Positions 36,876-48,180 of a stretch of 64,000 nucleotides of DNA are shown here, piece after piece. Source of the DNA: Atherix ibis. Taxonomy: Eukaryota > Arthropoda > Insecta > Diptera > Athericidae. Made by a program: the position numbers and the translations under genes. The notes beneath the pieces were generated by a model. That model was given only the letters and a program-made list of their open reading frames with translations. It had not been told where the DNA came from and ran no database searches. The stretch lies in contig OY282605.1 in the NCBI GenBank assembly GCA_958298945.1, positions 33,520,811-33,584,810 of the forward strand. Direction: 5' to 3'. Within the stretch, counting starts at the first letter, position 1; the number at the start of each line of letters is the position of its first letter.

Positions 36876-37543
36876 GCAATATGATAAGTCAGTGATAATT
36901 GCAAGTGATATAGCCGACATCTATAAAATGATATTCTTTTCGTCATTTGATATTCTTAAGAAGATGCCATAGAAAATATTATAAACATCTGTTCATTGGT
37001 TTAGTTTTTACAACCATTGAAGGCAGATATATTTTGTGCTTTTTTAAAAAAATGAATTTCGTCTGTTAATAAAATACTATTTTTTCGTCGATTTCATCTT
37101 AATTAACCAGCTTAAAAAAGAAAAATCGATAACAAGGCAGTATTATACAGTATGAATATTGAATCAAGATAAAATAAAGGACCGCATTTCACAAAGAAAA
37201 AATTATATTTCATCATGAAAATGCACCTGCACAGTTATCGTTACTTGCAATAATAAAATTAGTAGAATAACCTTATGAATTGCTTGTTGAACATTGAATC
37301 AAGATAAAATAAATGAAAAAATAATTTTAGGGCAAGAAGTTTGTGTTCAGTTCTGATGTTATAGCCGAAACTGTAGTCTTTTTTGTAGGGTTTAACAAAG
37401 CGTACTACACAGATGACATTAAGAAGTTGGAATATGATTGGTCGAAGTGTATCGGATTAATAGGAGATTGTGTTGAAGAATAATTTAATTTTTGTTGAAT
37501 AAATCAATTGTTTGTTTCATTTATCACTGACTTATCATACTGC
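36876..37543 (+). mobile_element. Internally deleted mariner with TIRs
   Basis: The left end 'atgataagtcagtgataa' (36,881-36,898) is the inverse of the right end 'ttatcactgacttatcat' (37,521-37,538). Matches extend a few bases outward to 'gcaatatg' and 'catactgc'. Between them is the C-terminal half of a mariner transposase. The element is half the usual length. The same right end occurs at 22,176, 29,627 and 42,696, so the family is repeated in this region. Confidence 0.75.
37095..37483 (+). pseudogene. Mariner transposase C-terminal fragment
   Basis: Translation shows 'LKKEKSITRQYYTV' (about 37,110-37,150), then 'KIIFHHENAPAQLSLLAIIK' (about 37,200-37,260). A tail 'SSDVIAETVVFF', 'NKAYYTDDIKKLEYDWSKCI' and 'GDCVEE' ends at a stop near 37,482. 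These match the mariner order QYY, HHDNAPAH, YYxDGIxKLExRWxKCI. The second catalytic Asp is Glu (codon 37,217-37,219). The third-Asp motif (YSPDLAPSDYFLF) is missing; in its place is a duplicated 'attgaatcaagataaaataa' present at 37,156 and 37,293. The N-terminal half and first Asp are deleted. Confidence 0.8.
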
Positions 37544-37835
37544 ACTCGTATGCTAACAAACCAGTAAGAATTTGCGTTCTGAAAATGCCCTTATTTTTAT
37601 GACACAATAAATATTTTTTTCTAATGCCAAAAATGTGTTTTTCATATCCTTAAAAATACAAAAAAATTTTTAAAAATTAATTCAATTTCTTGGATAATTT
37701 TTTTTTAAACAAAAGATGTGCAATCCCCTTTAAAAAATTATCCAATAATTACGAAAAAAAATCTTTGAAAAGATAATTTTATTTCTTATATTGTATAAAG
37801 TTTATCTTTATAAAATGCTATTTATTTTAAGAAAA
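37465..37835 (+). repeat. Rep-B partial copy 3
   Basis: Homology to Rep-B copies 1 and 2 begins in the mariner tail and continues past the mariner right end to 'gaaaagataattttatttct' (37,767) and 'ttatattgtataaagtttat' (about 37,786). The other Rep-B copies carry the same words in the same order. Confidence 0.65.
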
Positions 37836-39059
37836 AATTACTATAAAATCAACATGAAGTACGATTAACACAACATTTTTATAATGCATCTGTACGAGTA
37901 TCTATAAATTAATATGAAAATTTACATTTATCTCCAAAGAAGATACGTAAAAAATGATTAAAAAAATTTACAAAAACGTGTTGTTATTAATGTTGAAATG
38001 TTATTTAAAGTTGTTTTTTAACACTATTCAATTATAATGAAATTGACACAAAATACACCCGAGTAGATTCACTTATTATTAAACTGTGTGTGGATACGAG
38101 TACGTGTGGTAAACAAATTAATTACTTTAACCTTTTCGTGGCGTCACTATGCTATCTTAAGATTATAGATAATATTTTATGTAAGTGACTAGTGCGGAGG
38201 CACCATTGCATATTATATAGGAATGTCGTGTATAAAATTGTAAGAATTACAGCCGCTTCTATAGTCACAATGATAGTCTTAAAGTACAGCCTAGCTTTAG
38301 GCAAGGTTCTTGAACTTAAGCATAATTACTTGATTACAGTTAAAATGTTTTTTTTTTTATAAAAATATAATACCTAAAATTACTAATGTTAATAAAAATT
38401 TCTTTTTTTTTATTAAAACATTATTGAACAATGCATTTGCTTTCAACAAATTGCTGTTATGAAGAAAATTTTGTGCGCTGTTCAATTTGCCTTCAACTCA
38501 GATGCTCTCCATTCAATGGACTCTTGTTGATTGTTGAAAACTAATTTAAAAAATCGACGTCATTTCGAGAAGATCGTCTAATTTATAACAGTGACCTAGT
38601 AAAATGAAAATATCATGCGTCTAAAATGGCGCATTCGTTTTGCGGTTAGCATTAGTTAATGGTGCGTATTTTATGTAATTCAATTTGAAAATTATGCCCG
38701 AGGTAGAATCGTAAATGAGACTGAATAAGACCTTCATCGCTAAGTAAGCAGTTGTCTTTGGGGTATTCCCCCTATAATTTAGTATTGTCCATTTGCCAAA
38801 TGACTTGGCCATAGTCATTGTACTATAAAGTACGTTTAGACAATGGTGTCTTTATATTTTTTTCTTCTTCTTTTCTTATTAACAATGTTTATGAGAGGAT
38901 ATACTCGTGATTATATATTTTTTTTAAATATGCGCTACTTTCTATGGTAAGCATTTTTGTAAAACTTGATCTCATTAAATCTTATCTTTTACGTATATGT
39001 ATGTTTATGGATTATCTTTTTATGTAATTTCGGTGATTTTTTCTATTTTTACGGGGTAT
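37836..39059. other. Spacer, no gene seen
   Basis: A more complex block at 38,430-38,830 includes a 65-codon frame on the minus strand (38,621-38,818) that I do not recognise. The remainder is A+T-rich. Confidence 0.5.
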
Positions 39060-40700
39060 ATTAAGAAAAGTACTGCGAGCACTTTACCAGTACTGGCCAA
39101 AAAATGACTTCCTGTGGTTACTCAGCTTTCCTATTTATCTGCTTTCAGTTTGTGTGATTTTTTTGTGTGCTCAAAAATAAAAAACCAAATGAAAGGATAT
39201 ATTTTTAGAACACTTGAAAGTTCTAGTATAACAATGCCATCTGGCGTAAAAAACTGATAAAAACGTAGAATAAGTAGGGTTTTTTTGAGGTTAGATCGTC
39301 GATTCATATTAAAAATGATGACAGTTGCTCAAAATTTGAAAAGATGACAGTTCATTGCAATTCCTTGAAAGGCTTAAAAAGAGAATTTCTTCCGATAGAT
39401 CGGACATTCCCAAAAAAACGACTAAATGTGGTCACTCAGCTTTCCTATTTATCTGCTTTCAGTTCGTGTGATTTTTTTGTGTTCAAAGATAAAAATCTAA
39501 TTGAAAGAATTCAACTATACTCTTGAGTAGAGTTGAAAGTTTTTAGTATAACAATGGCATCTGGCGTGGAAAACTAATAAAAACGGAGAATAAGTAGGGT
39601 ATTTTTTGAGGTTAGATCGTCGATTAATATTGAAACTGATGACAGTTGCTCAAAATTTGAAAAGATGACAGTTGCTCAGGTTCAGAAAGAGAATCACAAA
39701 AATATGACAGTTCATCACCAATTGAAGAGAATTTCTTCCGATAGATCGGACATTCCCAAAAAACGACTTCCTGCGGTCACTCAGCTTTCCTATTTATCTG
39801 CTTTCAGTTCATGTGATATTTTGTGTGCTCAAAGATAAAAATCTAATTGAAAGGACATCTCTTTAGTACACTTGAAAGTTCGACTATAACAATGCCATCT
39901 AGCGTGGAAAACTGATAAAAACGTAGAATAAGTAGGGTCTTTTTTGAGGTTAGATCGTCGATTAATATTGAAACTGATGACAGTTACTCCAAATTTTAAA
40001 AAAAGACAGTTCTTTTCAAGTCCTTGAAAGGTTAAAAAAGAGAATTTTTTCGGTTAGATCGCAAAATTACCGATATTTGGATGGTCCATCATAATAACGC
40101 CCCTTGTCACATGGTCATGTCCATTAACGAGTTCTGTTACAAAAAAAAAAATTCCTTTGGTTTTTCAGTCCTCTTATTTACCCTTTCACAATTAGTTTTA
40201 TCTTTTTCTTGCCTAACCATTTGAAAGGACGACTTTTTGGTATACCTGACTGCTTCAGCATGTCAACGCCATCTAGCGTGGAATACTGATGAAAATGTGC
40301 AATAAGTAAGAGCTCTTTTAACGACAGATTGTTGGTTAATATTGAAGGGCTTGATAGATTCAGAAAAAGAGTTAATCCTTTCAGATTAGATATAGCAGAG
40401 ACTTGGATGCTCCACTTTGACAATGTCCTCTGCCACAGAGCCCTCTACATTACCGAGGTTTTATCGGAAATAGGGATTTTTGTTGCTTTTTAGCCCCTCT
40501 ATTCACCTGATTGTGACTTTTTTTGGTTCCCAATATTAATAAGGACTTGAAAGGACGTCATCTTGGTGCCGTCGATATGGAGTACAACCAAGAAGCTGAA
40601 GGTCTTGCAGCACTACTACTCAGAGTGGAAACAATGCCTCCACCGATGTATAGGCGGCCGAGGAGACAATTTTAATATTGATTAAATAAAAGAAAAAGCC
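39060..40700 (+). repeat. Tandem array of a mariner transposase C-terminal segment
   Basis: About five copies of a unit of 320-370 bases, aligned by 'acaatgccatct' at about 39,231, 39,551, 39,889 and 40,263, with the last unit's counterpart near 40,580. Each unit holds a decayed transposase piece. 'VTQLSYLSAFSSCDFF' in units 1-3 matches mariner VTQxPYSPDLxPCDFF. Unit 4 has 'HHNNAPCHMVMS' (about 40,094) and unit 5 'LHFDNVLCHRALYITE' (about 40,405), matching HHDNAPxH. Unit 5 also keeps the protein's end, so the array looks built leftwards from the 3' end of one element. Confidence 0.8.
40310..40690 (+). pseudogene. Mariner transposase 3' end (last array unit)
   Basis: The best-preserved unit of the array. 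'WMLHFDNVLCHRAL' keeps the second catalytic Asp (codon 40,418-40,420). 'PLYSPD' and 'CDFFWFP' follow in another frame with the linking residues lost. The C-terminus reads 'YYSEWKQCLHRCIGGRGDNF' (about 40,605-40,665), matching the mariner WKxRxHRCIxxxGDYFEG ending. Frameshifts and stops are present. Confidence 0.7.
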
Positions 40701-42362
40701 CAGTCTGCTACACCTCCTCGTGGATAATTAAAAAACCAATTATTAATTGATAATAATACGTTTAATTTCATATAGAACAAATCATTTAAAGGCTATCGTA
40801 TTTACCTCAGAAAAGATATCAGCAATTAAAAATATACTTTCATTTTCATTATTTGAATTTTATAAGAAAAAAAATTAAAATTACTTACTAAGAAGTATTT
40901 ACATTTTGAAACACTTTTCCCCCACGCATTGTTTCTGTTTCTGTCGTAATACTAATAAGTGCAACCTGTGCACAAAATATATTAAACGAGTATGCTACGC
41001 ATGCGAGAATGAATTGATTCTTAAAATATTCTTAATTAGAAGTTAAAATGCCACACAATTCGCACAGTTGCATAAAATCTACTCAGGTAAACAATTATCA
41101 TTAGTAGGCAATACCTTTTATAATTTATTGTTGACTTATAAAAATGCCTTTTTTTCTTTTTAAATGTGGGAAAAATTTATTAATTTGCAATGAGGGTAAA
41201 TTTTAATAATTTTATATTGATGAGCATTCTATTTTTTTAAAAAACTTATTTGCTGCTGTTGGGGTTTTTGGGGATTTTTTTTTAATTTATTGAAAAAAAA
41301 GTTGTATGGACTGCACTTTTAGTTGGCCTGAAAAATATTTGATATACAAGAAAAAGACTGCATTTTTATTCTATTTTTGTAGTATGTAACAGAGCAGTAC
41401 TTTTTGCATAGGAGGATTAAAGTGGTCGAGAACGGAACTTTTTATAACGAGAACAACCAATAAATTTTGAACCAAGAGAATATTTAAGTTACGAACATAA
41501 AAATGAGCATCAACCAATTTTTGGAGAATTTCTGATTGAATGAATTGGAACGCCTAATAAAATTGCAGGGTTCTATTCCGTAAGTTCAGATTGGTTTAAA
41601 AATTTTGTTGTAGATTAATAGTTAGTTTATTAATTTAATTTTTGAGTGGTTGTCTAATAGTCTACCATTAACGTATATAAAGATGAGTGGATTTTTGCAG
41701 AGCAACATGAGCATTTTTTCTTTATAAAGATTATGGAGGAGTGGATCAAGAATAAATACTAACTTGAAGATCGCTAGCTGAAATAGGTGATATTTTGGAA
41801 TAGTCACTATCAACTGTGGAAATACATAAAAGAGGACGCAATTTCCTCAACTATGCCACGACATTATTATATTGTCAAGTGAATCGAAACCAATTTGGTT
41901 ATCAGTATTAATTTAGGCATGTTCTGGAATAGAGTGTAGACTAGGCTCTTCAAAATGAGTTTTTTCAAGAATTTTTTCATGAATTATCGTACAAATCTTC
42001 TTTATAATAAAAAAAAATTGCGAAATCTAAGAAAATAGGAGAATGCTTTTAAAAATCTAAGTTATGACAACTAAAGTTTGATTTGGATTACGTTTGGGGG
42101 TAACATTTTCAGACTTTATATGTTGTAGATGTTATTGAAAATTTTATAGTAAATTTTATTTTTATCTAATTGGGGAGTAAAAATATTTATTCTCCAATTT
42201 GCGACAGAAAAAGAAAGAAATTTCAAAAATATAAAGTACTTTTCTAATGGTTTTTATGGATAAATGAAAAGCGGTAAAATCATTTTGCTCCTGCAAATTA
42301 TGTATGGGCGATAAACTATATCGGAATAAGGAAATTAAAGTAGAAACTGAAATACTGAATTT
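40701..42362. other. Spacer, no gene seen
   Basis: A+T-rich with mixed-complexity stretches at 40,900-41,110 and 41,390-41,900. No coding or RNA motif is recognised. Confidence 0.5.
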
Positions 42363-42456
42363 TTAGGCAGCATTGAGCCATGCCTCAGTAGGATTCAACC
42401 CCATGACTTCTTGGACGATAGTCCAGTATGCTAATGACTATGGTACCGGGCCGGTT
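42363..42456 (-). repeat. tRNA-derived SINE (or tRNA pseudogene)
   Basis: On the minus strand the sequence begins 'ggcccggtaccatagtcatt' and continues 'agcatactggac', laid out like the acceptor end, D-arm and anticodon stem of a tRNA. The anticodon stem 'tggac'/'gtcca' surrounds a short loop. 'ggggttgaatcc' fits the T-arm and the polymerase III B box with one mismatch (A for G changes GTTCGAATCC to GTTGAATCC-like). It lacks a matching 3' acceptor strand. Tail sequence 'tactgaggcatggctc' follows, which favours a SINE head over a real tRNA gene. Confidence 0.55.
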
Positions 42457-42530
42457 TAATTAATTTGGTTTTAACAACTATTCAGGTTTATGTTCTTTTT
42501 TTTGCTAATATACAAAAAACGGAATTTCAT

Positions 42531-42615
42531 GTGTGAATAAAATATTATTTTTTAAAGGAAAAAACCTTTTCGTATGTGAATAAAAAATTATTTTTTAAAG
42601 GAAAAAACATTTATC
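42531..42615 (+). repeat. Tandem pair, about 43-base unit
   Basis: 'attattttttaaaggaaaaa' appears twice, each preceded by 'tgtgaataaa', at about 42,543 and 42,587. Confidence 0.8.
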
Positions 42616-42644
42616 TGAACATAAAACCAATCTTAATTTTGATT

Positions 42645-42715
42645 ATTCTGAAAAATTAGGTAATTTTTTTTGAGTAAATAAATTTTTTTATCTTATTTAT
42701 TACTGACTTATCATA
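42645..42715 (+). mobile_element. Solo mariner right end
   Basis: 'gagtaaataaatttttttat' followed by 'ttactgacttatcatactgc' resembles the last 70 bases of the 36,876-37,543 mariner. Unlike the other copies, similarity stops at 'catactgc', which supports that point as the true element end. Confidence 0.6.
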
Positions 42716-44740
42716 CTGCCCCCATATCCATATAAAAACTTTTAATTTTCTAGTGAAAATTCAATAATAAATTGGTTAATATAAAATTTTCTTTATATCT
42801 TTTCCGAAAATCAAAATACGCCTTCATCTGATTTTGTGACAATTTATTTACCAACTAGAAGCTCCACTTCGATAGGAAAAGCTTACAATAACAAATATTA
42901 AAGAAAATACTTATAATACAATATAATCATTATTTGATAGATAATTTTATGTATTTCATCTTTAGAAGCTTGCAATTTCATTTCATTAATAAATTTTATA
43001 TTTATTTTGTGCAAAAATAATCTTTATTTTGTTATTTATTAGAGCGAATAATAAAAAGTTCAAAACGGCATTCATCGTTTGATATCAAATAAACTTATTT
43101 CCATTCTTAAAGTCTTGTACAAAATCTTCTATTGGTATTTATTTAGTATATTTGTGTATATTTTCATCATCGTTGCACTTAATTTATTGACAACAAAAAA
43201 CTATCGCCTGCTTGTGCAGGACTTCAAAAGAAATACGCCATCAACGTCACATGTTAGTTCAATTAGACTGAATATGTGTAGATGGTCTGTCCAATAATTC
43301 TAGTATAAATTAATTTTTTTTCTACTATTGTGCAAATACAAAGTGACCACGACTTTTACTACTAATCAATTGGTTAACCGATTTTCAAAAGCAGCTTAAT
43401 TAATAAATTGTTCCAATTAAATATGATCGATGGAAAAATACGTGCCCACTGAATATGACTAACAATGTCAGATGATGTGATGAGGAGAATGTATGTTATT
43501 TTTTATAGAAGAAAATTCTCATCTACGGAATTTTTATATTATTTCAGAAAAGATTTGATTGGAATTTCACTGACTGAACATTGGAAAACTGCAGCCATGT
43601 GAGAAAAATCGTCAAAATGAACCTATCCATCGGTTCACACCTGTTTAATATCACCCCAACAAAAAGTATGAAAAATCGGCAAGCAATGCAGTAAATTGGC
43701 ATGTTCCATAGGAAGTGCATTTCGCTGAGACCTTTAATCCCCGGATATGCTTATATTTACATAATAAATGACTTTCAGGCGCCCGGGTACTATTGCATTT
43801 CCGAAGTGCAATTAAGTGCATCTCGATACTCTCTTCTGGTTCTCGTTTAGAAAAGACAAAAAAAAAACTGCAATTAAAGTAAACAAACTGAAAGAAGAAT
43901 AATTATTACGAAATGTTGGAAATAACTTTTTTACTGCAGTTTATTCAATACTCCTCCCTCCCTTCCTCCGCATTGCATTTTCCAACGTTTTCAGGGATGC
44001 ATTTTCTTTATTAGACGTCTGATTTGCAGTTTGAAAACGGCATTGATATTTCCCTGCAATTCTTTAAGATTTAGTATAAAATATTATCAGACTTTGTGAA
44101 TATATTCTTTTCAGCTTTTAGAAAAGTCCTTCAACAAAACTTTAGCTGGTAGCATTTCAAAAGGGTGGGTGGAAAGTGCATATGACGTGGCACAAGTGGA
44201 CATGACACCAATGACCATTTTCATTTTAATTAAGAACCTTTCATATCTATTTTATCTTATAGGGTTGATTTTCGTAATAATAATAATTATAATAATAATG
44301 CCAATGTCATGAACAGATGCTTATGAAATATTAAATTTAGTTTTTTTGAACATAATATTGTAGTTTTTCGATAGTAGCTGCAGAGTATTTCGAATCATTT
44401 TAGTTACCCGGAAATTATTTAAAACACTATCGATGCATGTGAATTTATTTAAATATACTTTCTAATATTAGAGTGGAATAGTCAACAATTAATAGGAGCT
44501 CCGGGTTAAAGGGGAAAGGGGGTACAATCCACTATAAAGTGTTGATATTATGTTAAAAATTTTTTTTGTATAAAAGATTATCCATTTAGAGTGTAGATAA
44601 ATATATCAACGGCATTTAATGTTTGCTTTAAAAATATATCTTTAAAATTATTAAAAATTTAGAACTATTTTTACCAATTTAAATTATATAAAAAATATGC
44701 AAAAAATATGCCACGTGGTTGCATGGAACAACAGGCTTTA
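42716..44740. other. Spacer, partly unique and complex
   Basis: 43,440-44,220 is more complex and rich in GTGCA/TGCATT words. The rest is A+T-rich, with a (TAA)n/(AAT)n tract at about 44,275-44,300. No coding motif. Confidence 0.45.
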
Positions 44741-45060
44741 GAACAAGGAAATAATTCGAACACTTTTTTTTTTCGGTAATGAGGCTCATTTTTTGCTTAC
44801 ATCAATAAACCATGAGCTTTATCTTTTTAGATATTTTTATAAGCGAAATCTTCATAAATGAGGCTCTGAAAACCCATAAGTGACTGTGAAGAATTGATTG
44901 TCTGGTATGCATTTTGGCTGCAGATACCATTGGATCGTATTTCTTTTAAAATGAAGAAGGAGAGACCGTCATTATCCATGCTGACCGCTGTCATGATATA
45001 ATAATTGATATTTTTTTTGTCCTTAGCTAAAAAATTTTAATCTTGGTCACATGTAGTTTT
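44741..45060 (+). repeat. Rep-A 5' module
   Basis: Well-preserved start of the family: 'gaggctctgaaaacccataa' (about 44,860), 'gtatgcattttggctgcaga' (about 44,905), 'atgaagaaggagagaccgtc' (about 44,953). It then enters the 330-base tandem section. Confidence 0.8.
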
Positions 45061-46320
45061 TGTAAAATGACACCATAAACCGCATAACAGGACAAATTTT
45101 GGCTTAATTGCAGAACGCATAAATTTGACATTTGGTGATGTCAATTGATGTCCAAGATCAGGCGATTTGACGTTGTTGGGTATTTTCTTGTAAATTATTT
45201 TTCACTTAGGATAATCCAAAAAATACAAACTATTTGAAAACTAACAGATGTCAACATTATTCAAGTTATGACCGATTGCCAGTCCGAAATATGCGAAAAA
45301 TTCATACAAAAATTATCCTACAAAAAATCGAGTCCTGCAAGAAGTCTCATGAAAGACCTTTAAATATAAAAATTAACATCATTTCATCTTTAATGCCTTT
45401 AAAGATATTTAAATATAATAAACCCCTTTTGCGCTCATTACAGAACGAATAAGTTTGACATTTGATGTTGTCAATTGGTGTGCAAGATCATGAAATTTGA
45501 CGCTGTTGGGCATTTTCTTGTAAAATTATTTTTCACTTAGGATAATCCAAAAAATTCAAATTTTTTAAAAACCAACAGTTGTCAACATTATTCAAGTTAT
45601 GACAGGTAATATAAGCAGTCCTAAATATGCGAAAAAGTCATGAACAAATTATTTTAAAAAGAGCGAGTCCTGCAAGAAGTCTCATGAAAAATATTTAAAT
45701 ATAAAAATTAACATCATTTCATCTTTAATGACTTTAAAGATAATTAAATACAATGAAGCCCTTTTGGGTTTATTATAGTTTTGATATTTGGTGATGTCAA
45801 TTGGTGTCCAAGATCATGCGATTTGACGCTATTAGGCATTTTATTGTAAATTTATTTTTCACTTAGGATAATCCAAAAAAAAACAAATCATTTGAAAGCC
45901 AACAATAGTCAACATCTTTCAAGTTTTGACCGATTAGCAGTCCGAAATATGCGAAAATGTCATAAAAAATTATCCTAAAAAGATCGAGTCCTGCAAGAAT
46001 TCTCATGAAAGACATTTAAATATAAGGACTAATGTCATTTCATCTTTAATATCTTTAAAGATAATTAAATAAAGTGAACCCCTTTTAGGTTAATTGCAGA
46101 ACGCATAAGTTTGACATTTGATGTTGTCAATTGGTGTCCAAGATCATGCGATTTGACGCTGTTGCGTATTTTTTTTTTTAATTTATTCTTCAATAATTGT
46201 AATTGCACAAAATAATCTATAATGATTGAATTATTTATAAAAACAACAGTTGTCAACATCATTCAAGTTATGACAGATAATACAATATAAGCAGTCCGAA
46301 ATATGCGAATTTTTTTTCAA
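45061..46320 (+). repeat. Rep-A 330-bp tandem array, four units
   Basis: The box 'tcaattggtgtccaagatca' recurs with 'agatca' at 45,154, 45,485, 45,811 and 46,141, giving spacings of 331, 326 and 330 bases. Each unit continues with 'ttcacttaggataatccaaa', 'gtcaacattattcaagttat', 'gtcctgcaagaagtctcatg' and 'catcatttcatctttaatg'. Single copies of this unit lie at about 19,240-19,380 and 50,220-50,330. Overlapping minus-strand frames such as 46,065-46,262 are by-products. Confidence 0.9.
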
Positions 46321-48180
46321 AAAGGATCAATTCGTGAAATAAATAATTTTATATTTTATACATAAATGGCAAAATTTAGTCAATATAATAAATTATAAAT
46401 TTAATTAATATCTAAATTTAAAATATATTTTTCTAGATTATAATTTTGTTAATAGCAAATTGGATTACACATTACACTTTTTGGTTTTGATTTGACCGAA
46501 AGAAATCCCCCAAAATTATTATTAATATTTTCTTAAAGAGAACTCTCAAATATCCCCAAATATAAGCAGATGGCTTGGGAAATTTGATTGACAGCCACAA
46601 GTCAAGTGTTAGAATCAAACGATCTTCTGATGAAGATATTATGAATAAGTAGAATTATCTGAGAACATAATCTTTAGTTGGCATGAAGGCTTCTGCCATG
46701 TGCCGAGATTAGTAGATTAGTAAATAAACAAATAAATCTTTTAGCTAAACAAGAAAGTTAATTATTAAGTAGAGTAATCAAAAATTAAACAGAACCGTAT
46801 CTACTCGTTTGTATCTCTTAGATTTGTAGGGTTGGAAATTTTCTAAATCCATTTTAGATGAATTTCGAGAGTAAAATATCAGCCGGAAATTGATTCATGT
46901 AAATTGTCTACACAATTTCATAATTTTGCAAATCTATTAAAATAAATCTATTCCAACTTTTGTTATTTTTTCTGTTGTTTTGTTTTGAATTTGGTTATAA
47001 TTTGAATAAATTTCGAACTATTGTACAATAGTATTGGTAAGTACCTATGTTATTGCTGAAAAAGGTTATTCAGCCAACTGCCAAATCCTTGGTTTTAACA
47101 CATGTTGAAAATAGGCATCCTTATTGTTTTTGGGTTCGCATGGTTTCATGGTAGCTGAAATTTGCATAAACGATTCAGACGTTGAGTACACAATCGATTT
47201 AATGTCGATGCAATAAAAACATTAGCCCAGCTTTCTCAGAATATGTTGTGTGAAAATTCAGATGGTAGTAACTGCTTTCTGCTCTTCTACAAATATTCCA
47301 GACTATATTTAGCCTATAACAAAAATTGGCCTAGTAGTCAGGTTCGTTTTTGGCGCCACTACTAATCGCGCATATTTTCATATTCGCACTTTGTTTTAAT
47401 GACTTGGCGGCAGTAATAAAAGTGTGCAAATTTCAGTGTGAACGGGCAGAAAAACGGTCATCAAATAACAATATGCTCTCATATGCAGAAAATCGATATT
47501 TTTACATGCATTTTTACGATTGAATCGAACTGGACAGAAATCAAATCTTGATGCATGCAAATATTCCCCATTCACTATGGATTCAGTATTAAAATTCAAG
47601 ACGATTTAGTTTCGTATCGATTGGATCTCTCCGATACTATGTAATGGATTTGGAATTTGTTTCCTTCAATTTTGTATTTGAAAACAGTAAAAGAAAACTG
47701 AGAGCAAAATTTCTTTAAACCATAAATTTCCATAACCGCAATGATGATAGTCGACTATGCAAGTACGGATAGTGCAACGCAAATCAGCCAAAGGCTATTA
47801 ATAAATTATTTATCGATTCCAATGTATGTGATTTTTTACTCTAATTAAATACAATATCATAAAGTTAATTGAACTATTTGGAATATTTGTACTAAATAAA
47901 TTTAATGAAAATGAATTTGATTCGTTCCACTTTTCTGTTTACTTTGTTGCTGCTTTCATTTTTAACATTTTCAAAAGTAAACATTTTCATTGCCACATTT
48001 AATTTTCAATCAAATAAATTCTGATCAATTATAAATTTAGTATATAATAAATAATTTGAAATATTTTAAAATATACTAGGTCAGTTGGAAAAATGTATAT
48101 ATTTTCCTAAACAATTAAGTTTGATTTGGTTTTAAAGATTTTTTCGTTGCCTGACTATTTCTAAGGATTTAATCGCAGAT
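46321..48180. other. Spacer, no gene seen
   Basis: Mixed complexity, notably 46,560-46,700 and 47,040-47,640. I see neither coding motifs nor repeat modules here. Confidence 0.5.

Noticed and set aside
38621..38818. 65-codon minus-strand frame with less biased composition
   Set aside because: Not recognisable, no splice sites in suitable positions, and the region has no other gene signal.
47040..47300. Possible transposase remnant ('GILIVFGFAWFHGS' and nearby)
   Set aside because: No catalytic or DNA-binding motif could be placed and the frame breaks at once.
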